A DNA stretch of 64,000 nucleotides from Dryocosmus kuriphilus. Its lineage: Eukaryota > Arthropoda > Insecta > Hymenoptera > Cynipidae. Position numbers and translations under genes: made by a program. Below, in pieces: positions 1-10,679 of the stretch. The stretch covers positions 95,123,583-95,187,582 of the forward strand of contig CM076193.1 of NCBI GenBank assembly GCA_038277395.1, given 5' to 3'. Every line of letters starts with the position of its first letter. Within the stretch, counting starts at the first letter, position 1. The notes beneath the pieces were generated by a model. That model worked only from the letters and a program-made list of their open reading frames with translations, was not told the DNA's origin and did no database searches.

Positions 1-529
1 AAATATTACCAAATATTTTGAACGTATGAATACATTTTTTTTCATTCAAACATGACAAAAATTTACAAATAAAAGAATACTGAATAATGCGTAAAAATAA
101 AATTATATTTGAATTAAACGAAGTGTAATATTCTTTATAAGTAACATTTTCAAAAGTAGATTGTAGCATTATGTGTTTTACCATTTACTTGTCGTTATTT
201 AATTTAAAAATTTAAAAATGTGTTCACAAAACACTTGACTTTAAAAATTTCCACAGAAGGAGTATTCTAATTTTGAGGAACAAGTAACAACGTAATTAAT
301 GTTAATATTTTTATTGTCAGTGTCATACATCCGATCTGGATAATTCGTGAAAGGTTAGATTTGTATGCTAAAGTGATTTTTTTTTGTCAGCAGGACTGAG
401 TGTTACGAACTAACAAGTCAAAAACAAATGAACGTATACCAACGTGTACCTTGCCTACCTAACCTTATTCCTAAAATGTGATGAATGTGATAGTACCTAA
501 AGTGTCTTTCCTTTATTAGAATTTAAATG
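1..529. other. AT-rich DNA, no gene seen
   Basis: I see no open reading frame of substance, RNA gene or clear repeat here. The sequence is AT-rich and ends where the 5' part of a LINE appears to begin; that border is uncertain. Confidence 0.5.
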
Positions 530-1095
530 CTCGTGAGTATGCAATTAATAATTTCAAATTTAAATGGAACCAGTCGTGGGTGTCGTGAGCCCACATTGGT
601 AAAAAAGTAGGTACACGACAGCCATGGTTTGGTAAAGACACACCCTTTCGCGTCCATACGCAATACGTGGGTTCTACCAAGCCGAGGCCCAGCGTGTATC
701 CACCTGGTAACACTACCCGAACCAAAACTAAAAATCTTGTAAGGGGAAAATCCTGCTGCCCCATTGGACACCACAGCGATGACACTGCCCGCAAGAGATG
801 TGTGGAATGATTCACCTGTAGGGTCAACGTGGTATTGATGCCAGTGTAGCGCACTGCCTCGCAGGGGGACGTTAGGATACGAGGATGAAACCGAAATGTG
901 TCTGACGACAAGTTGACACGGTCCTTGTCAAAGTCGGAAAGCTCCCATACTTAGACCTAGGGAGGTATGGGGTTTATCACTCCTGGGACGGTGGACTCAC
1001 CTGCGATCGGAACAAGATCTCTAACGTGCGGACTTTCTTAAAACTATCATGGCTAACTTCCAAAACAAACAACTGCAATAAAATATCTTAAGGCG

Positions 1096-1956
1096 GGAAC
1101 TCTGAACGCGCGTAGTATAAATACTGGCGGATTTAGCGAACTCATTGAGATAGCAAAGAGATACGATATTGATATAATAGTACTTCAAGAAACCTGCTGG
1201 CCGGGCGAGCACGCATCAATCTCTAAGGATAACTACACTTTTCACTATGAGGGGGCTAAAGGGCGCAAACTGGGGACCAGGTTTCTTATTAATAAACGAA
1301 ATTTGCAAGCGGTTATCGATATGCAATTCATTAACGACCGGTTATCATATATTGTACTAAAGGGTAATTTCTGCAAACAGATGCTAATTAACGTGCACTG
1401 CCCTACCGAGGACAAAGACGAAGACACTAAAGATCTTTTTTACGAAATAATCGAAAAAGTTTTTGACAAGTTCTCGAAGTTTGATGCAAAAATAGTATTG
1501 GGAGACTTCAACGCGAAAATTGGAAAAGAACCGATGTATAGGCCTACAATAGGGTCAGAAGACTTGCATGATGTCAGTAATGATAATGGGACTAGAGTAA
1601 TAAACTTTGCAGCTTCAAAGAACCTCGTTGTCAAAAGCACATATTTCAAGCATAAAAATATACACAAGGCTACCTGGACATCACCAGATGGTATCACTCA
1701 CAATCAGATTGATCACGTTTTAATTGACAGAAGACGTCATACAAACATTCTCAATGTAAGATCGTACACGGGAGCGGATTTATATTTATACCACTTCCTC
1801 GTGATAGTGAAACTAAGATCGAGACTAGCTTTAAATAAGAAAACTAGCCCTCCAGAGCCAGCAATAAGTTTCAATATAGATAAGTTTAAAATACCAACAG
1901 AAACATTGAATTATCAAGTAAAGATTGCTAATAGTTTCGATGCTCTTCAAAAATAG
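1096..1956 (+). pseudogene. LINE endonuclease domain (broken ORF, N-terminal part)
   Basis: An open frame runs from about 1096 to a TAG at 1954-1956. Landmarks of exonuclease-endonuclease-phosphatase nucleases appear in order: an N-terminal GTLNARS-like strand, the catalytic glutamate in LQET (about 1182-1193), GDFNAKIG (about 1501-1524) and a C-terminal HFLVIVKL strand. The usual SDH triad near the C-terminus is altered: the residue before H is Y, not D, in LYLYHFLV (about 1780-1803), so the catalytic aspartate is missing. This domain would nick target DNA for target-primed reverse transcription. The lost aspartate and the early stop mark an inactive copy. Confidence 0.85.
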
Positions 1957-2007
1957 AGAGACGATAGTGATAATTGTGAGGAGGACCTGGAAACCCTGTG
2001 CCGCAAT

Positions 2008-2412
2008 ATGAAAGAGGCGATAAAGACAGCCGCGACGAGTACTATAGGTTTAAAGAAAGTAACCAAAAGCAAACCGTGGTTCGACGAAGAGTGCAAACTA
2101 TGGTTTAAAAAGCGAACAAAGGCCAAAAAAATTAGTTTACAAAATAAGTGCGATCAAACCCATAAGAAGTATCTCGATCTTAGTAAAAGTACAAATAGGT
2201 TTTACAGATCCAAGAAAAGGGAGTGGAAAAAGAATAAAATACTAGCAATAGACACGCATAATAAACAAAATAACCCGCATGTGATGTACAGAGGAATCAA
2301 TTTTATAAGAAAAGGCTTTCAAAGTAGATCGGAAGTAATGAGAGACGAAAATGGCAATCTAGTAGCTGATGCGACAGAGAGCCTAAATTTATGGAAAAAC
2401 TATTTCGATTAG
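2008..2412 (+). pseudogene. LINE linker between endonuclease and RT
   Basis: A 134-codon open stretch in the ORF2 linker, rich in lysine and arginine, with the motif KPWFDEECK near its start (about 2065-2091). That motif is common between the endonuclease and RT domains of RTE- and Jockey-type LINEs. It ends with NLWKNYFD followed by TAG, the usual lead-in to the RT fingers. It belongs to the same element as the endonuclease just upstream, separated by the stop at 1954 and a frame change. Confidence 0.75.
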
Positions 2413-3360
2413 CTATTGAACGTACGCGAAGCCCCCCGTTGAAGTTAATCTCGGTGAAATCCACAGTGCTGATCTACTAATTGATGAGCCTACTGATATA
2501 AGAAATAGAAATGGCCATAAAGAAGTTAAAAAATAACAAAGCCGCGGGCATTGACGACCTACCGTCAGAACTGATAAAAAATGGGGGCCATCGCCTCACA
2601 AGACAAATTTGTAAATTAATACACGCAATCTGGAAAACAGAACGCATACCGCAGGAATGGAATACCGCTATTATTATACCCATTTTTTAAAAAGGCGATA
2701 AAACGAACTGTAACAATTATCGAGGAATTTCACTTGTGCCTTCGTGCTATAAGATTCTGACCAGCGTAATCTTAAGTAGGCTAACGCCTTTTGCTGAGGA
2801 AATCATTGGAGATTACCAGTGTTGATTCCGCCGAAACCGATCTACAAGCGATCAAATGTTTACAATTAGCCAACTGTTAGAAAAGAAATGGGAATTTAAT
2901 GAAGCTATTTATCGACTTTAAAAAAGCTTACGACTCTATTATACGCGCACGAATGTACTGGATTCTGGAGTTCTTGGGTGTACCAAGGAAACTGGATAGA
3001 CTTATCGAAGTTTGCTTAAGCGGCAGTAGGGGTAGAATACGCGTAAACGGAAGTTTATCTGAAGAGTTTTTGATCCGCGATGGCCTGAAACAGGGCGATG
3101 CGCTTTCGTGCATCCTTTTCAACTTAGTTTTAGAATACGTGGTCAGACAAGTACAAACGAATCTGTCCGGTGCTACCCTCAATGGGATAATACAAATTCT
3201 GGGATATGCGGATGATCTCGACTTACTCGGGGATGATAAAGAAACGGTAGCTAAAAATTCAGGAATCTTGATCACAAAAGCCAAGAAAATAGGTTTAGAA
3301 GTTAGCGAATCGAAGACAAAATATTTGATCGTCGACAGATCAGAACAAAGCAATGAATAG
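2413..3360 (+). pseudogene. LINE reverse transcriptase core (frameshifted)
   Basis: The first part (2413-2898) is recognisable in mixed frames only, for example KLKNNKAAGIDDLPSELIK at about 2523-2579. From 2899 a 153-codon open stretch carries the palm: FIDFKKAYDSI holds the first catalytic aspartate, DGLKQGDALSC is the motif-B region, and GYADDLDLLG is the YADD box (YADD codons at 3205-3216). These are the residues expected of a LINE reverse transcriptase. Several stops and frame changes between 2413 and 2899 and the stop at 3358-3360 make it nonfunctional. Confidence 0.85.
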
Positions 3361-4022
3361 AGGGATCTAATGGCCGGAAATATGACATTTGAAAGAGTTA
3401 ATGAGTTTAAATACCTCGGGACTATTATAACTAGCGACAATAACATTAAAACGGAAATCAACAGGCGGCTGCACGCTGGCAATTGGTGCTACTAAGCAAC
3501 AAATACATTACTAAAATCGCGATTGTTATCTAGAAACATCAAAGAATTTAAAAAACGATAATAATGCCGGTCGTCATGTACGGGTGCAAAACGTGGGCGC
3601 TGACGAAAGGAGAGGAGAACAGGTTTAGAGTATTCGAAAATAAAGTGCTTAGAAAAATCTATGGCCCCAAAAGGGACGAAGAGACTGGTGAATGGAGAAA
3701 AATGCATAATGATCAGCTGCATGCTTTCTACGGGTCAGTAAATACTAATAGAGTAATGAAAGCGCACAAATTAAGCTGGGCGGGACATGTTGCAAGAATG
3801 GGCAACGAAAGAACAGTAGCGCAAGTTTTAAGAGGGAAACCGATTAGTAAGAAACCTCTAGGCACACCGAGAAACAGATGTGAGAAAAACGTAAGGGACG
3901 ATCTGAAAGAGCTAGGACATGATTATTTAAACTGGATGGAAGATGCACAGGATAGAGATGCGTGGTGGTTCTGGGTAGCTGAGGTAATGAACTTCCGAGT
4001 TCGCAAAGCTACACCATTATAA
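3361..4022 (+). pseudogene. LINE ORF2 C-terminal region
   Basis: A frame change separates this from the RT palm. The stretch 3564-4022 is open for 152 codons and contains GCKTWALTK, then LSWAGHVARM followed by RDAWW near the end. This combination is typical of the C-terminus of RTE/Jockey-type ORF2 proteins (thumb and tail). The stop at about 4020-4022 is probably the natural end, because the element's 3' repeat tail starts immediately afterwards. Confidence 0.8.
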
Positions 4023-4062
4023 TGATAATAATGATTATTATTATTGTTATGATTATATTGGG
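4021..4062 (+). repeat. LINE 3' short-repeat tail
   Basis: An irregular ATGATAATAATGATT-type microsatellite directly follows the ORF2 stop. RTE LINEs commonly end in such short tandem repeats instead of poly(A). Confidence 0.6.
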
Positions 4063-4415
4063 TGGCTGCCTATGGGGGAAAAAAATCAGTTTCAATATGA
4101 GTTATTTGTTGTTCAGATTTTTCAAAAATTCCAAAGTCTTTTCTCGTCTTTCTTATAGGTTATATTTATTGTTTAACTTTTTCTACGTGGTTATATAATA
4201 ATATTACGCAGTGTATTTGTTTTTAAAATTGAGGTGTAAAAAAATGCAAAAGTTTGATTCAAGTAATAATTATTTTTTACAAACATTTCTAACTGTAATT
4301 GAAAACTTACAAAATTAAAGTCCCTTCTTTAAAATTCGAATAAAGGTACAAATTACTTTATCACAAAATGCATGCATTACGATCTGGAAATATTCTATAT
4401 TTTAAAATTTAATTC

Positions 4416-4714
4416 AAATTCATTTAAAAAAAAAAAAAAAAAATGGTATGGTCTCTGAGCCTCGAAAGACTATAACCGCACAACCGGCTTTCGCTAACAG
4501 CGCATTGCCTAAGTTGTGGCGATCATCGTGGCGATCCGAGTGCAGGCCTTTACCGGTAATAACACGGGAGCGCATCTCTTCTCGAGCCACGATAGAGCAC
4601 GGCTGGCCTTTCGTATTCGAAGTGCGGAGAGCGGGACTCGAACTCGGGACATTCCGGGTGAGAGTCGGGCGCTCTGCCGACTGAGCCATGCACGTGCTCC
4701 AAATTTATTTAAAA
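4416..4714 (-). mobile_element. tRNA-derived SINE with target duplications
   Basis: Read on the minus strand, the element starts at 4700 with a tRNA-like head. An A box TGGCTCAGTCGG (complement of 4677-4688) is followed by a B box GAGTTCGAGTCCC (complement of 4633-4645), the internal promoter of RNA polymerase III. It is flanked by near-identical 14-bp repeats at 4416-4429 and 4701-4714 (13 of 14 bases match), as expected for target-site duplications. The far end is a homopolymer that reads as poly(T) on the tRNA-sense strand, unlike the poly(A) tail of many SINEs. The spurious ORFs inside are not real genes. The pairing partner LINE is unknown. Confidence 0.85.
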
Positions 4715-5184
4715 GGTTTTAAAAAATGATTACTTCAATTAACACATGTGAACTATAGATGACAGACAATATGAAACATACACAACAATTCTACTTTGAT
4801 TCTAAATTGATACTTCAAATTATTATTAGATATAATAATTTCATGTCATGAATTGAAAAGAGTTTTAAGTTTCAAATTATTTTATTGCAAATTACAAAGT
4901 GTGAACAGGTGAAAAATAGGAGAGCTTTCAAATTGGATTATATTTGATAATTCAACTTTTGCAAATTGTCAAGATCTCCATATACGATTGATTAATCTTA
5001 ATTATTTATCAATTCAAATTATTAAACATTCAGTACATCGAGGGAGAAAGAATATCTTCCTCCAATGTTTCATTGTGGTTTCTTGATTTTAGGGGAGTAA
5101 TAGGCAATAAGCACGTGCATTCACAATAAATATAATTAGGGAATGAACTTCCAGTTTAGATCAATTAAAAATATTTCGAAAGAG
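4715..5184. other. AT-rich DNA, nothing recognised
   Basis: No coding, RNA or repeat structure that I can support between the SINE and the next repeat cluster. Confidence 0.4.
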
Positions 5185-5445
5185 ATTATCATCTCTGCGG
5201 GTGGCCAGCTGCAGCGACGAGTTAAGCCTTGCTACAGCGCGTCAGGGGTACTACTCTGTGCTTAGAAGTGGGGGGTAGGATACCTCAGGTAACTGGCGAC
5301 GAATTTACTTTTGCCCATGCGTCAGAGTAATAAGTCTGCAATAAACTTAATACATTAGGGCACCCATTTCGAAGGAGATTATTATCTCTGCAGGGCGCCG
5401 ACAAGAGCAGTTTTTCAACAGTTTTGACACAGGCACAGAATCAGG
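5185..5445. repeat. short interspersed repeat, two partial copies
   Basis: Two neighbouring stretches share ATTATCATCTCTGC-like and TCAGGGGTACTAC-like words (about 5187-5260 and 5380-5445). The piece GGTAACTGGCGACGAATTTA (about 5288-5307) recurs at about 6243-6262 and, diverged, near 8970-8990. This points to a moderately repeated element of unknown class. Confidence 0.5.
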
Positions 5446-5454
5446 GGTACTACT

Positions 5455-5880
5455 AAATTGTTGTCTCTCAATTTATTAGTTAATTAAGCTATCACTTTTT
5501 TTAGAGTTTTTTCAAAAGTCTGTACCTAATAAACTACGGATCCTAACATCGACCAAACCGGCATCAATGAAAAACTATAAATGTTAACTTTCATATTCAA
5601 TTATATAAGGTACATTTTTCATTTTTATAAACAATTGTAGCTGGTTTTTAAAAAATCGAAATTTTATGCTTATAAACAATTAAAAATTTGATTCAAACTT
5701 GAGCGCGCTGAACTAAAATTGCTTCAGAAAAAAGTAACTGTATTTTCCTTGTTTATCAACATAAAAATCCCATTCAAAGACTTTTTAATTTGACCTCAGA
5801 TTTAACTTTCGGATGATAAAATTAGTCGGGGAAAGTATTCGAATGAGATTTTTATGTTGATAAACAAGGAAAATACAGTC
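5455..5880. repeat. arm fragment of the MULE fold-back family, with a small hairpin
   Basis: The stretch 5455-5690 matches 50966-51190 closely, and 5695-5790 matches 51528-51625; both lie in the left arm of the large fold-back element at 49.7-56.1 kb. The stretch around 5738-5775 is repeated inverted at about 5838-5876 (GTTGATAAACAAGGAAAATA), giving a stem of about 38 bp. This is therefore a miniature or truncated relative of the large element. Confidence 0.7.
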
Positions 5881-6054
5881 ATTTTTATTATTTGCAATGT
5901 TACTATATTATTTCAAGCTTTATGTACATATGCTTCTTCTATAATTTAAGAAAATTATCATAAAATTTTCAACACATTTTTGAACTTTCATTGAAACATC
6001 CCTAAAAGTTAGTTAGTTATTAAGTTATCTTTTTCGATTTTAAATTAAGCTCAA

Positions 6055-6058
<4 letters not shown>

Positions 6059-6118
<60 letters not shown>
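6059..6118. repeat. (AT)n microsatellite
   Basis: About 60 bp of uninterrupted alternating AT, followed by AT-rich degenerate sequence to about 6180. Confidence 0.95.
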
Positions 6119-6122
<4 letters not shown>

Positions 6123-7317
6123 ATACATATTATATTATATTTAATATTTTATATATTAATATCTAAATTTTATATTAAATTTAATTTTCATTAAAATTGT
6201 TATAAGTGGTAAAAAATTGGAAGAGGGTAGGGTAGGGTACCGCAGGTAACTGGCGACGAATTTACTACTGCCCAAATGTCCGGTCTTGCCAGTGAGACTA
6301 CGTAGTTTATAGATATCAGGGCATAATGGACATTGTAATTTACAAGCGAAAACTTTTGTAATTTTGACGAAAACGGGCATAGATCAACTCGCCACCGGGT
6401 ACCTGAGCTGCATATCCCCACCACTGCGTCCAGTGCGCTTCCCCTCACAGAGTATTGCCGAGAAAATCACTCGAGAAGGTCTAAGAAGCTTAAATTTCTG
6501 TCAATTCGGATACTGTAATTCTAGTTTACAATGAAATTAGTTTATTAGTGAATACTTCCACACTGTAAAATTATTTTATTTTTGAAATTGAAAGTCGTAA
6601 TAGTTGAATAATTTTAAAGTAATAGTAAACGTTCCCAGTCGCACAAGTTGCGCAAATTAAAGGATGAAAAATTGCAGTACTGAAATTATTCAAGTTCGTA
6701 GGCCTTAAAATAGAAGTATTGAATTTTTCATAGCATTTGAAAGTTTAAAAGACTAAATGTTTCTCACTTGTATATTGTCTAATTTCGAAGGCTTCGAATT
6801 TATATTTCTTCAATCTTGAAGGTTTTCAGTTCGCAATTTTACTGTTCTGAAAATTTTAGAAGTGAAATTATACTGCAACTTTTAATATTTTAATTTGCAG
6901 CTGTTCGACTGGGAACGCTTTCTAATGATTTGAAATTATTTAACTATTAAATCTTCCATTTAAAATAAAATACTTGTACATATTTAATTTTCAATTTAAA
7001 ATTCGTTAATCTTTAGGGTTATCAATTAAAAACATTTGTATACTACCTCAATTTGAAAACGATTCGAATTTTAAAACTGAATATCGAGGTTTTCAGTTTA
7101 AAATGCTAGTAAATTGATCGTTGACTAATGTATGAAGTTTTTATAAAATTCTGAAATCTTTAAGGATTTGAATACCGACTGATTCTACAATTTTTCGACG
7201 CGCCTGAAACTGAGTGTCACTTCGGTTCGAATCATTTTGCACATCTACAACGAATGCAAATGCAAGATATTAGCCAAAGGTCATTAATATATTTGTGTAG
7301 AATTGCGTAAAAAAGAA
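6119..7317. other. AT-rich DNA with one short repeat copy
   Basis: Apart from the 6225-6270 copy of the repeat described at 5185-5445, I see no gene or structured element. The short reverse ORFs near 6200-6450 have no recognisable motif. Confidence 0.4.
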
Positions 7318-7437
7318 TCACGGGCCGTTCAAAAAGGACGTAATGCCTTTAGGAGGGGTGGGGGCAGGAAGAATACTACTCTAAGTTACGTGGGGGGGGG
7401 GGGGGGGGGTCCAGAAGTTTTCTACGTCACGCTCTGA
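7318..7437. repeat. MITE-like unit with central poly(G)
   Basis: Begins GGGCCGTTCAAAAAGGACGT and ends near TTCTACGTCACGCTC, with an 18-base G run at 7392-7409. The layout (GTTCA...ACGTAA end, G-rich centre) resembles the clearer MITE at 10457-10652, but here the inverted ends match poorly. Confidence 0.4.
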
Positions 7438-7440
7438 AGA

Positions 7441-7857
7441 TATTTTTTTTAAATATAAAATACCATAAAAAATGCTACTTTTGATAATACATCAAGCAAA
7501 TTTGTTCCCTCAATATAACATGAAAGATGACAAACTTCTAAGCCTAATGAACCCAAAATAAAGCGCTTTTTTAAAATCTTTAAGAAGATATTGGGAAAAC
7601 AGTCAAAATGCTTAAGTTTTACGTAGAATGTCCGCAATGTCTCATGAAAATTTTATTAATTTTTCCTTGCTGCAGCTAAAGTCTGAGCTTAGAATAAAAA
7701 AGTTGTATAAATTCAAAAAATTCGTATATTCGAAAAAAAGGATTTAAAAAATTATGAACGTGATAATTATGAATACATTATATTTTCTTTGCATATGAAG
7801 CATAATTATTTCCTATATTTCTTTTATAAATCATTTTACTTTGGATTTTTAAGAATT
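7441..7857. other. AT-rich DNA, nothing recognised
   Basis: No supported feature. Confidence 0.4.
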
Positions 7858-8132
7858 TTTTTCACGTATATATTGCGGCTTTTCTACAACAGTGGGACAT
7901 CTCGAAATTCCCAATTTTTCAGGAGGCGTTTTTCAAACTTTGAAACGTTATGACAGCGGCTGAGAGTCACAACCTTCTGAGAGCTCTCTAGAGGAAAGAA
8001 TTGGAAGTTACGATCTGTCCTTTTACCAGTTGACAGAGCTCAACAAGAGCTTTCTTATTCCAATATTAACTAGAAAACGATAAATTTCGAGTCATGACAC
8101 TTTTGCAGAAAAGCCGCGATATATATTTTTTT
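7858..8132. mobile_element. MITE with ~45-bp inverted ends
   Basis: ATATATTGCGGCTTTTCTAC near 7868 is repeated inverted at about 8108-8127, and the match continues inward through CTCGAAATT. The element is about 275 bp with no coding capacity, which fits a miniature inverted-repeat element. No target duplication could be defined in the AT-rich flanks. Confidence 0.65.
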
Positions 8133-8149
8133 AATTAAAATTGTTTTTT

Positions 8150-8690
8150 AAAATTTTATTAATTATTATTATTTCCATCTGAGAAGTTTAATGAACAAAT
8201 CAAGCTTTAAGTAACAAAAAATGACTATTTATTTGCCACCAAACTGATGACTACTTTAATTAAATTAAAAATAATTATGTGTAAGCTTTTAACTTTAATA
8301 AAATTCAATAATATATTATTTTCTTTAGTAACAAGAATGCTGGATTTTGATTTTTGAGTTTATGGAATTAGAAAATAATAGTCATTTAACATTTGGTGTT
8401 CTTTAACATCCAGAACATATCTTAATTTGCATGTGATCTTAATAAAAATGATTCAATTTTTTCTTTGAAACTTCTTGTTACTAAAAAAATAATATATTAT
8501 TGAATGTTATTAAAGTTGAAAACTTATATACAATTATTTTTAATTTAATTAAAGTAGTCATCAGTATGGTGGCAAATAAATAGTAATTTTTTACTTTTTC
8601 TTATTTAAAGCTTGATTTGTTCATTAAACTTTTTAGCTGGAAATAATGATAATTAATAAGATTTAAAAAATAATTTTATTTATTAATTTA
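8150..8690. mobile_element. palindromic MITE/fold-back element, ~540 bp
   Basis: The left arm (about 8150-8340) and the right arm (about 8475-8690) are inverted copies. For example, CAAGCTTTAAGTAACAAAAA near 8200 pairs with the sequence near 8610, and AATAATATATTATT near 8306 pairs with that near 8490. A spacer of about 135 bp lies between. No ORF; non-autonomous. Confidence 0.75.
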
Positions 8691-9346
8691 AAGAATATAT
8701 AATCAAATAATTGTCACTAAAATATTATTTATTATAAACTATCATTTTGTACTTAAGAAATTTTACTTTATCGGTAACACTACCATTTGACTACAATTTG
8801 CCATCAAAAGTGAAAATACCTAATTTATTAATTTTAAATAAGCGGGGGCTCTAAGGTACAAGCGCGATAAAAGGAAACACTGCAGCGGCGAACAAATCAC
8901 TCCCGCTTGCCGTCAGCTGCGTTGGAGGGGATCTTGCCGCCGACGAGCGCGGTAGTGGGGCAAGAGGTCGCAGGTAACTGTCGGCGAAAAAAACAATCGC
9001 CCAGGTAGCCGGTGTCGAGCTGAGAATCGTCCGTTGCGGGATTTATTTAGTTTAGGTTGTAGTGCCGCCATCAAACATCTAGCAGTGCATATTTTAAATG
9101 CTTTCGAAAAGTTGCAAAGGACGGAATGGATCTGCAGCAAGCGCAGATCCACGGTGGGGCGATACGGCTGATCGCCCCCACCAAAGGTTTTTGACTTGAC
9201 TCTTCTTTTCCTTTTTTACTTATGTCATAAAAAAAATACATATATCAAAAATGCATTGTATTTCATGTACTTATTTGTGTAAAAATGAATTTTTTTATCT
9301 TTTATTTTCATCGGCAATATAATTTCATGTAAAGAAATGTATCTAA
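8691..9346. other. intergenic; short GC-rich patch
   Basis: The patch 8850-9180 is unusually GC-rich for this region and includes a diverged copy (about 8955-9005) of the interspersed repeat seen at 5.3 and 6.2 kb. The stretch around 9160-9185 ends CGATCGCCCCCACC-like, which may belong to a hAT element border. No gene is supported. Confidence 0.35.
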
Positions 9347-9632
9347 CTACTAGTGCTATACAATTAATTGACTGTTGTGATTCTGAAGTGTACCCTATTA
9401 TTCATACTCTTTTTCAAATTTTAAGAACATTACCTTCAAGCGGAGCTAGTGCAGAAAGAGCATTCTCTTCGCTAAAGAGAATTAAAAAACATATTTGAGA
9501 TCTACGACAAGAGAGGAAAGATTGAACGGACTCGCGTTATTAAGTATTCATTACGATATTGAAGTGATTGTGGAAAAAATTATCGATCGATATACAAAAA
9601 CTCGGAAAAATAGATTAGAATTTATGTTGTGA
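9347..9632 (+). pseudogene. hAT-family transposase C-terminal dimerisation region
   Basis: Translation gives LRTLPSSGASAERAFSSLKR, the hallmark of the hAT C-terminal dimerisation domain, in which the SxASxERxFS core is conserved. A frame change at about 9499-9501, where a TGA appears, is followed by an open stretch in another frame ending at TGA 9630-9632 and containing RLNGLALLSIHYDIEV. This continues the same domain. Only the C-terminus is present; the catalytic core and BED-type zinc finger are missing. Confidence 0.85.
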
Positions 9633-9853
9633 TGGATCAATTAAAATTTGTTGTTAAATAAATATTACTATTTAGTACAATATTGCTCTACTTTTGTTAT
9701 AAACATTTCTTATTTCATTATTTTTTTCATTTGCTTACTGGATAGTATCAGGAAATATAACCGATGCACGCAACTATTACAAAGTAGCCCCTTCATAACT
9801 TTTCAAATCGCCCCAACCAAATTCAGTTTCTGGATCCGCCTTTGATCTGCAGT

Positions 9854-10019
9854 TCTTAATGTTCGATCTTAAATCACTTTTAAAAATCGGACATACGCTG
9901 GCCATTTTCCACGCAGTAGTAAATATACCAGTTTGCAATGCTAGATTAAATATGAAAGTAAGAGGAGCTGTTAGTATAGATGCTAATTTCTTTATTAAAA
10001 AACTACCCTGCCGAAACAA
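9854..10019 (-). pseudogene. LINE RT N-terminal fragment
   Basis: The minus-strand product includes FLIKKLASILTAPLTFIFNL, then TGIFTTAWKMASVCPIFK. This matches the conserved LINE RT stretch in which xxLKxxxxxLxxPLxxIFN precedes GxFPxxWKxxxVxPIFKSG. The reading diverges after about 9854, with FGWG-like unrelated residues, so only the fingers subdomain remains. It would have been part of the reverse transcriptase of the LINE spanning 9.8-12.7 kb. Confidence 0.75.
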
Positions 10020-10456
10020 ATTGTCAGAAAAATGTCAGTGCCAATTCAGTAATTTTTAAGTCATTATTTGAAAGATTTCTTGTATTCATCTATGCTTGTA
10101 TAGAGAATGTCTGGTCCTTTTTAGGGTCGGTTATATCGTTTTATGGCGATTTCAAACCAGCAAAAGAAAAAATATACTGTAAAAACCATAAAAGCCTTGC
10201 TACCAGTTTCATGAATAAATGAAAACAAAATTAAAAAATGATAAGTAAACAAATAAAAAATAAATAAAAAGTGGGTAACATTAATATTAAAAAACTGAGG
10301 TTTTGCTTTTTCTAATTAACTATTTATGCAAAATACAGATAAAAGTGACTGAAAAATAACTGGCTCTGACATTTCTTAGGCATTCTCCAGTTATTTTGTT
10401 TCGAGAGGGTAGGAACAAGGTTTGTACTCGCAGTGAGTTTATTTGGGAAATCCTTC

Positions 10457-10575
10457 AGGGAGCGTTCATATATTACGTAATATTAAAAAGGGGGGTGTCC
10501 GGTTTTTTGCTATGCCCATGTTTAAGTTAAATATACTTAGTATAGAAAAACCGTCGTTACATGATGGGGATGGGA

Positions 10576-10607
<32 letters not shown>

Positions 10608-10652
10608 ACAAATGGTCCAAGAAAATGTTACGCAATATGTGAACGCTCCCTT
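10457..10652. mobile_element. MITE with 24-bp TIRs and poly(G) centre
   Basis: AGGGAGCGTTCATATATTAC at the left end is repeated inverted at the right end as AGGGAGCGTTCACATATTGC, 22 of 24 bases matching over the full TIR. The interior holds a 30-base G run at 10577-10606. It lies between two blocks of the minus-strand LINE, so it inserted after that LINE. Confidence 0.8.
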
Positions 10653-10679
10653 AGAACATTTAGTACTTCATTTTAAGAT

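Larger units (their letters stand above)
530..4062 (+). mobile_element. RTE-type non-LTR retrotransposon (LINE), degenerate
   Basis: About 3.5 kb with the domain order of an RTE-like LINE: a GC-richer 5' leader (about 530-1090), an apurinic-type endonuclease, a linker, a reverse transcriptase with a YADD box and a C-terminal region, ending in a short ATGATA/ATT repeat tail. The endonuclease resembles proteins often mis-annotated in insects as craniofacial development protein 2-like. The length fits RTE elements (about 3.3-3.5 kb). Stops and frameshifts break the single ORF into at least four pieces, so it is not autonomous. The exact 5' end is inferred, and no target duplication was found. 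Confidence 0.85.

Noticed and set aside
523..911. Two overlapping minus-strand ORFs of 83 and 131 residues
   Set aside because: They lie antisense in the GC-richer 5' leader of the RTE-type LINE and show no domain.
4630..4700. Possible genuine tRNA gene
   Set aside because: A and B boxes are present, but the element is flanked by a target duplication with a homopolymer far end, and I cannot fold a full cloverleaf with matching acceptor stem, so a SINE is the better call.
4448..4722. Several ORFs of 68-89 residues on both strands
   Set aside because: They are read through the tRNA-derived SINE and its homopolymer.
8913..9152. Minus-strand ORF of 79 residues in a GC-rich patch
   Set aside because: No motif, and it overlaps a short interspersed repeat.
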